A stretch of 64,000 nt of DNA from Galbula dea (taxonomy: Eukaryota; Chordata; Aves; Piciformes; Galbulidae). A model generated the notes under the pieces. That model had not been told where the DNA came from. It made no database searches and saw only the letters and a list, made by a program, of their open reading frames with translations. Of this stretch, positions 62,413 to 64,000 are shown one piece after another. The first letter of the stretch is position 1; every line of letters starts with the position of its first letter. The stretch is from assembly GCA_013399015.1 (NCBI GenBank), contig VWZX01001164.1, positions 558,001 through 622,000 of the forward strand, written 5' to 3'. Made by a program: the position numbers and the translations under genes.

Positions 62413-63626
62413 TATACACATGCATATACACATGAATAAACATACATAATGAACAACTAGTGGAGCAATTTTATTCACCTTTAATAGCTATAGAGCCATA
62501 TGTAACATAGTCTAACTTTCAAATACCTGAATAATCTACCTGAAAGTAGCATTGACTAATAAAGATATATGAAAAAAGACATTGGAAAAGAAGCCTGGAG
62601 TAGGCAGTGGTACAAAAGAAAATATATAAATTATATCTGGACTTGAACACTTCCTCTGTGAAATAAAGGAGAAAAAAAATCTGGAAAGCTGTGGAGCTTA
62701 TCAAAGAAAAAAGATTTAGAGGTGGGCTTTTCAACACTAAAATCAGAAATAGAGAGGTAGTGAAAACCTGTCTTCCTGCCTAAATCTCATAAATTAACCT
62801 GTGCTCTAAATTTCTGAGAAATACAGTACATGTTAGCCCTAGATTTGTCTTTTCTAGCTTGATCTCAAGCCCATGTGTTGATTCTGTCTCATCAGAACAA
62901 TTCATTCAGCCCATGCATTGCTCTTTTCCTTAAAGCCGTTGTTGCCCTCTCTGAGGAATGTGGGGAAATAGGCCCATCACATGACCAAAATGCAGATACA
63001 GACTGGTTTTATCTGCCACATCCTTGCTTATCAGGTATTTGTTTCTTTCAGTAGCCTCCTCTGTACATTTCGAGAGAAAGGCCATTTTGTTGGCCCCCAG
63101 TGCCTGCAGAAAAAGGAAGTGTTATTAGATGCATCTAGAAAGCTTCCCCTTCCCAGCAGAAAAATATTGTTCTTTTCTGACTTGCCTGTCAGTGTTGCCA
63201 AACTCCTGGTTTTCTCAAGTTTCTGACAGTGTGACTATTCTTCTAACAAAAGCATGACACGAGCTTTTATTTTGCATATCTTTAGATAGTGCACTAATAA
63301 GCAGAAGGAATAGAATAAAGAAGGTACCAGTTGTAACATTTTAATAGTATAAATATACAGTGGATATGCACATACTTTTTAGAACTACTAGCAGAGTCAA
63401 TCTTTCCAAGATCTTTGATTGTTACTGGTTCTGAAGACTTTTACCAAGGTAATCCCTTTAAGGTACAAACCTGATTAGACTAAATCAGATTCAGTCTGTC
63501 TTTTTTCCTTGAGCCTTGTGATTTAGCAGTCCCTCCTTATGAGCTATGGGCTACCTGCATAGTCAGTTAGAATGCATATAATAACAGGTTCTGTAAAATC
63601 CCTCAAAATTCAAAGCAAAAGAACAT
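62413..63626. other. Noncoding sequence, no feature seen
   Basis: Unique DNA. The frame at 62981-63226 matches no known protein. Confidence 0.5.
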
Positions 63627-63712
63627 GCATGCATATCAGTTGTGAGAGCTTGATGATCCTCTGAAATGTGCATGCATACCAGTTGTGAGAGCTTGATGAT
63701 TCTCTGAAATGT
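63627..63712. repeat. 43-bp tandem duplication, two copies
   Basis: Unit 1 is 63627-63669 and unit 2 is 63670-63712; they differ at two positions (41 of 43 identical). Each starts with 'gcatgcata' and includes 'cagttgtgagagcttgatga'. The high identity suggests a fairly recent duplication. Confidence 0.93.
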
Positions 63713-63734
63713 GTTGTTTAGAGGCATCATTAGT

Positions 63735-63740
63735 TTTATT
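63735..63740 (-). terminator. AATAAA poly(A) signal, minus strand
   Basis: Plus-strand 'tttatt' reads AATAAA on the minus strand, about 31 nt after the stop of the edge reading frame. A hexamer like this is frequent by chance in AT-rich DNA, so it is only weak support for a 3' end. Confidence 0.25.
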
Positions 63741-63770
63741 GGTAGCAGGCCAACTGAGGCAGAGATCTAT

Positions 63771-64000
63771 TTAGCGTGTGGTAGGAGAGCAAAGGAAAGT
63801 GTTAACTTGGGTTTTGATCCTATCAGCTTCAATCACTTCCATAAATCTGTGTTCTAGAAATGCATCTAAGTTTGTCCTAACTTTCCTGGGAAGCCCATAT
63901 TTCCCTCTAGTCCCATCAAAGTTCACTTTATTAACCCAGGAGTTATAGGTTTCAGCAGAAATAAATTCTTTTAGCAGCAACAAAATGTACTTGTCGGGCT
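63771..64000 (-). CDS. Possible partial terminal exon, unknown protein
   Basis: On the minus strand a frame enters from beyond the window edge and stays open for about 75 codons to a TAA at 63771-63773. There is no ATG in the visible upstream part, so any start lies outside. The product looks like a soluble, charged protein end, with 'ETYNSWVNKVNFDGTRGKYG', 'LPRKVRTNLDAFLEHRFMEV' and a C-terminus near 'FLCSPTTR'. I recognise no family. An AATAAA signal follows 31 nt after the stop. It may be the last coding exon of a gene to the right, a retrocopy tail, or chance, since open stretches of this length are not rare here. Confidence 0.3.
   Translation of the reverse strand, partial: PDKYILLLLKEFISAETYNSWVNKVNFDGTRGKYGLPRKVRTNLDAFLEHRFMEVIEADRIKTQVNTFLCSPTTR

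Overview
This window looks like nuclear DNA from a bird. Three repeats show it: CR1 LINE 3' ends that finish in the avian octamer tail (about 2370-3033 and 62096-62199, plus short antisense pieces), a solo ERVL-type LTR on the minus strand (about 41115-41884), and several worn MIR/CORE-SINE-like pieces. The DNA is AT-rich. It has no CpG island, no recognisable multi-exon gene and no closely packed reading frames. A 22-base N gap inside a pentanucleotide repeat (53123-53144) shows it is a draft assembly. It is best read as a gene desert or the inside of a very large intron.

Layout. 1-8000: mostly unique sequence with a MIR-like piece, the longest CR1 copy, an imperfect long hairpin (5649-5749), an antisense MIR-like piece and a CCCTT tract. 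8000-18900: featureless apart from a CpG-rich hairpin (12901-12926) and worn CR1 traces. 18900-22200: an AT-rich block with homeodomain-type TAATTA sites and palindromes that looks like conserved noncoding DNA. 22200-41100: unique DNA with MIR-like remnants, an unrecognised decayed reading frame (31927-32311) and simple repeats. 41100-44900: the ERVL LTR, a GC-richer patch and a MIR-like SINE. 45200-53210: an AT tract, a 95-nt pure G/T tract, a second block resembling conserved noncoding DNA, a CR1 scrap, an ATTTT tract and the gapped CCCTT tract. 53211-64000: unique DNA, a CR1 3' end, a GATA/CA microsatellite, a 43-bp tandem duplication, and at the right edge a minus-strand frame that stays open past the window end and has a poly(A) signal shortly after its stop.

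No genes can be shown to work together here. I found no new biological system. The items most worth checking are the open frame at the right edge, the two blocks that look like conserved noncoding DNA, and the long imperfect hairpin at 5649-5749. Repeat family names rest on remembered consensus patterns and were not checked by search.
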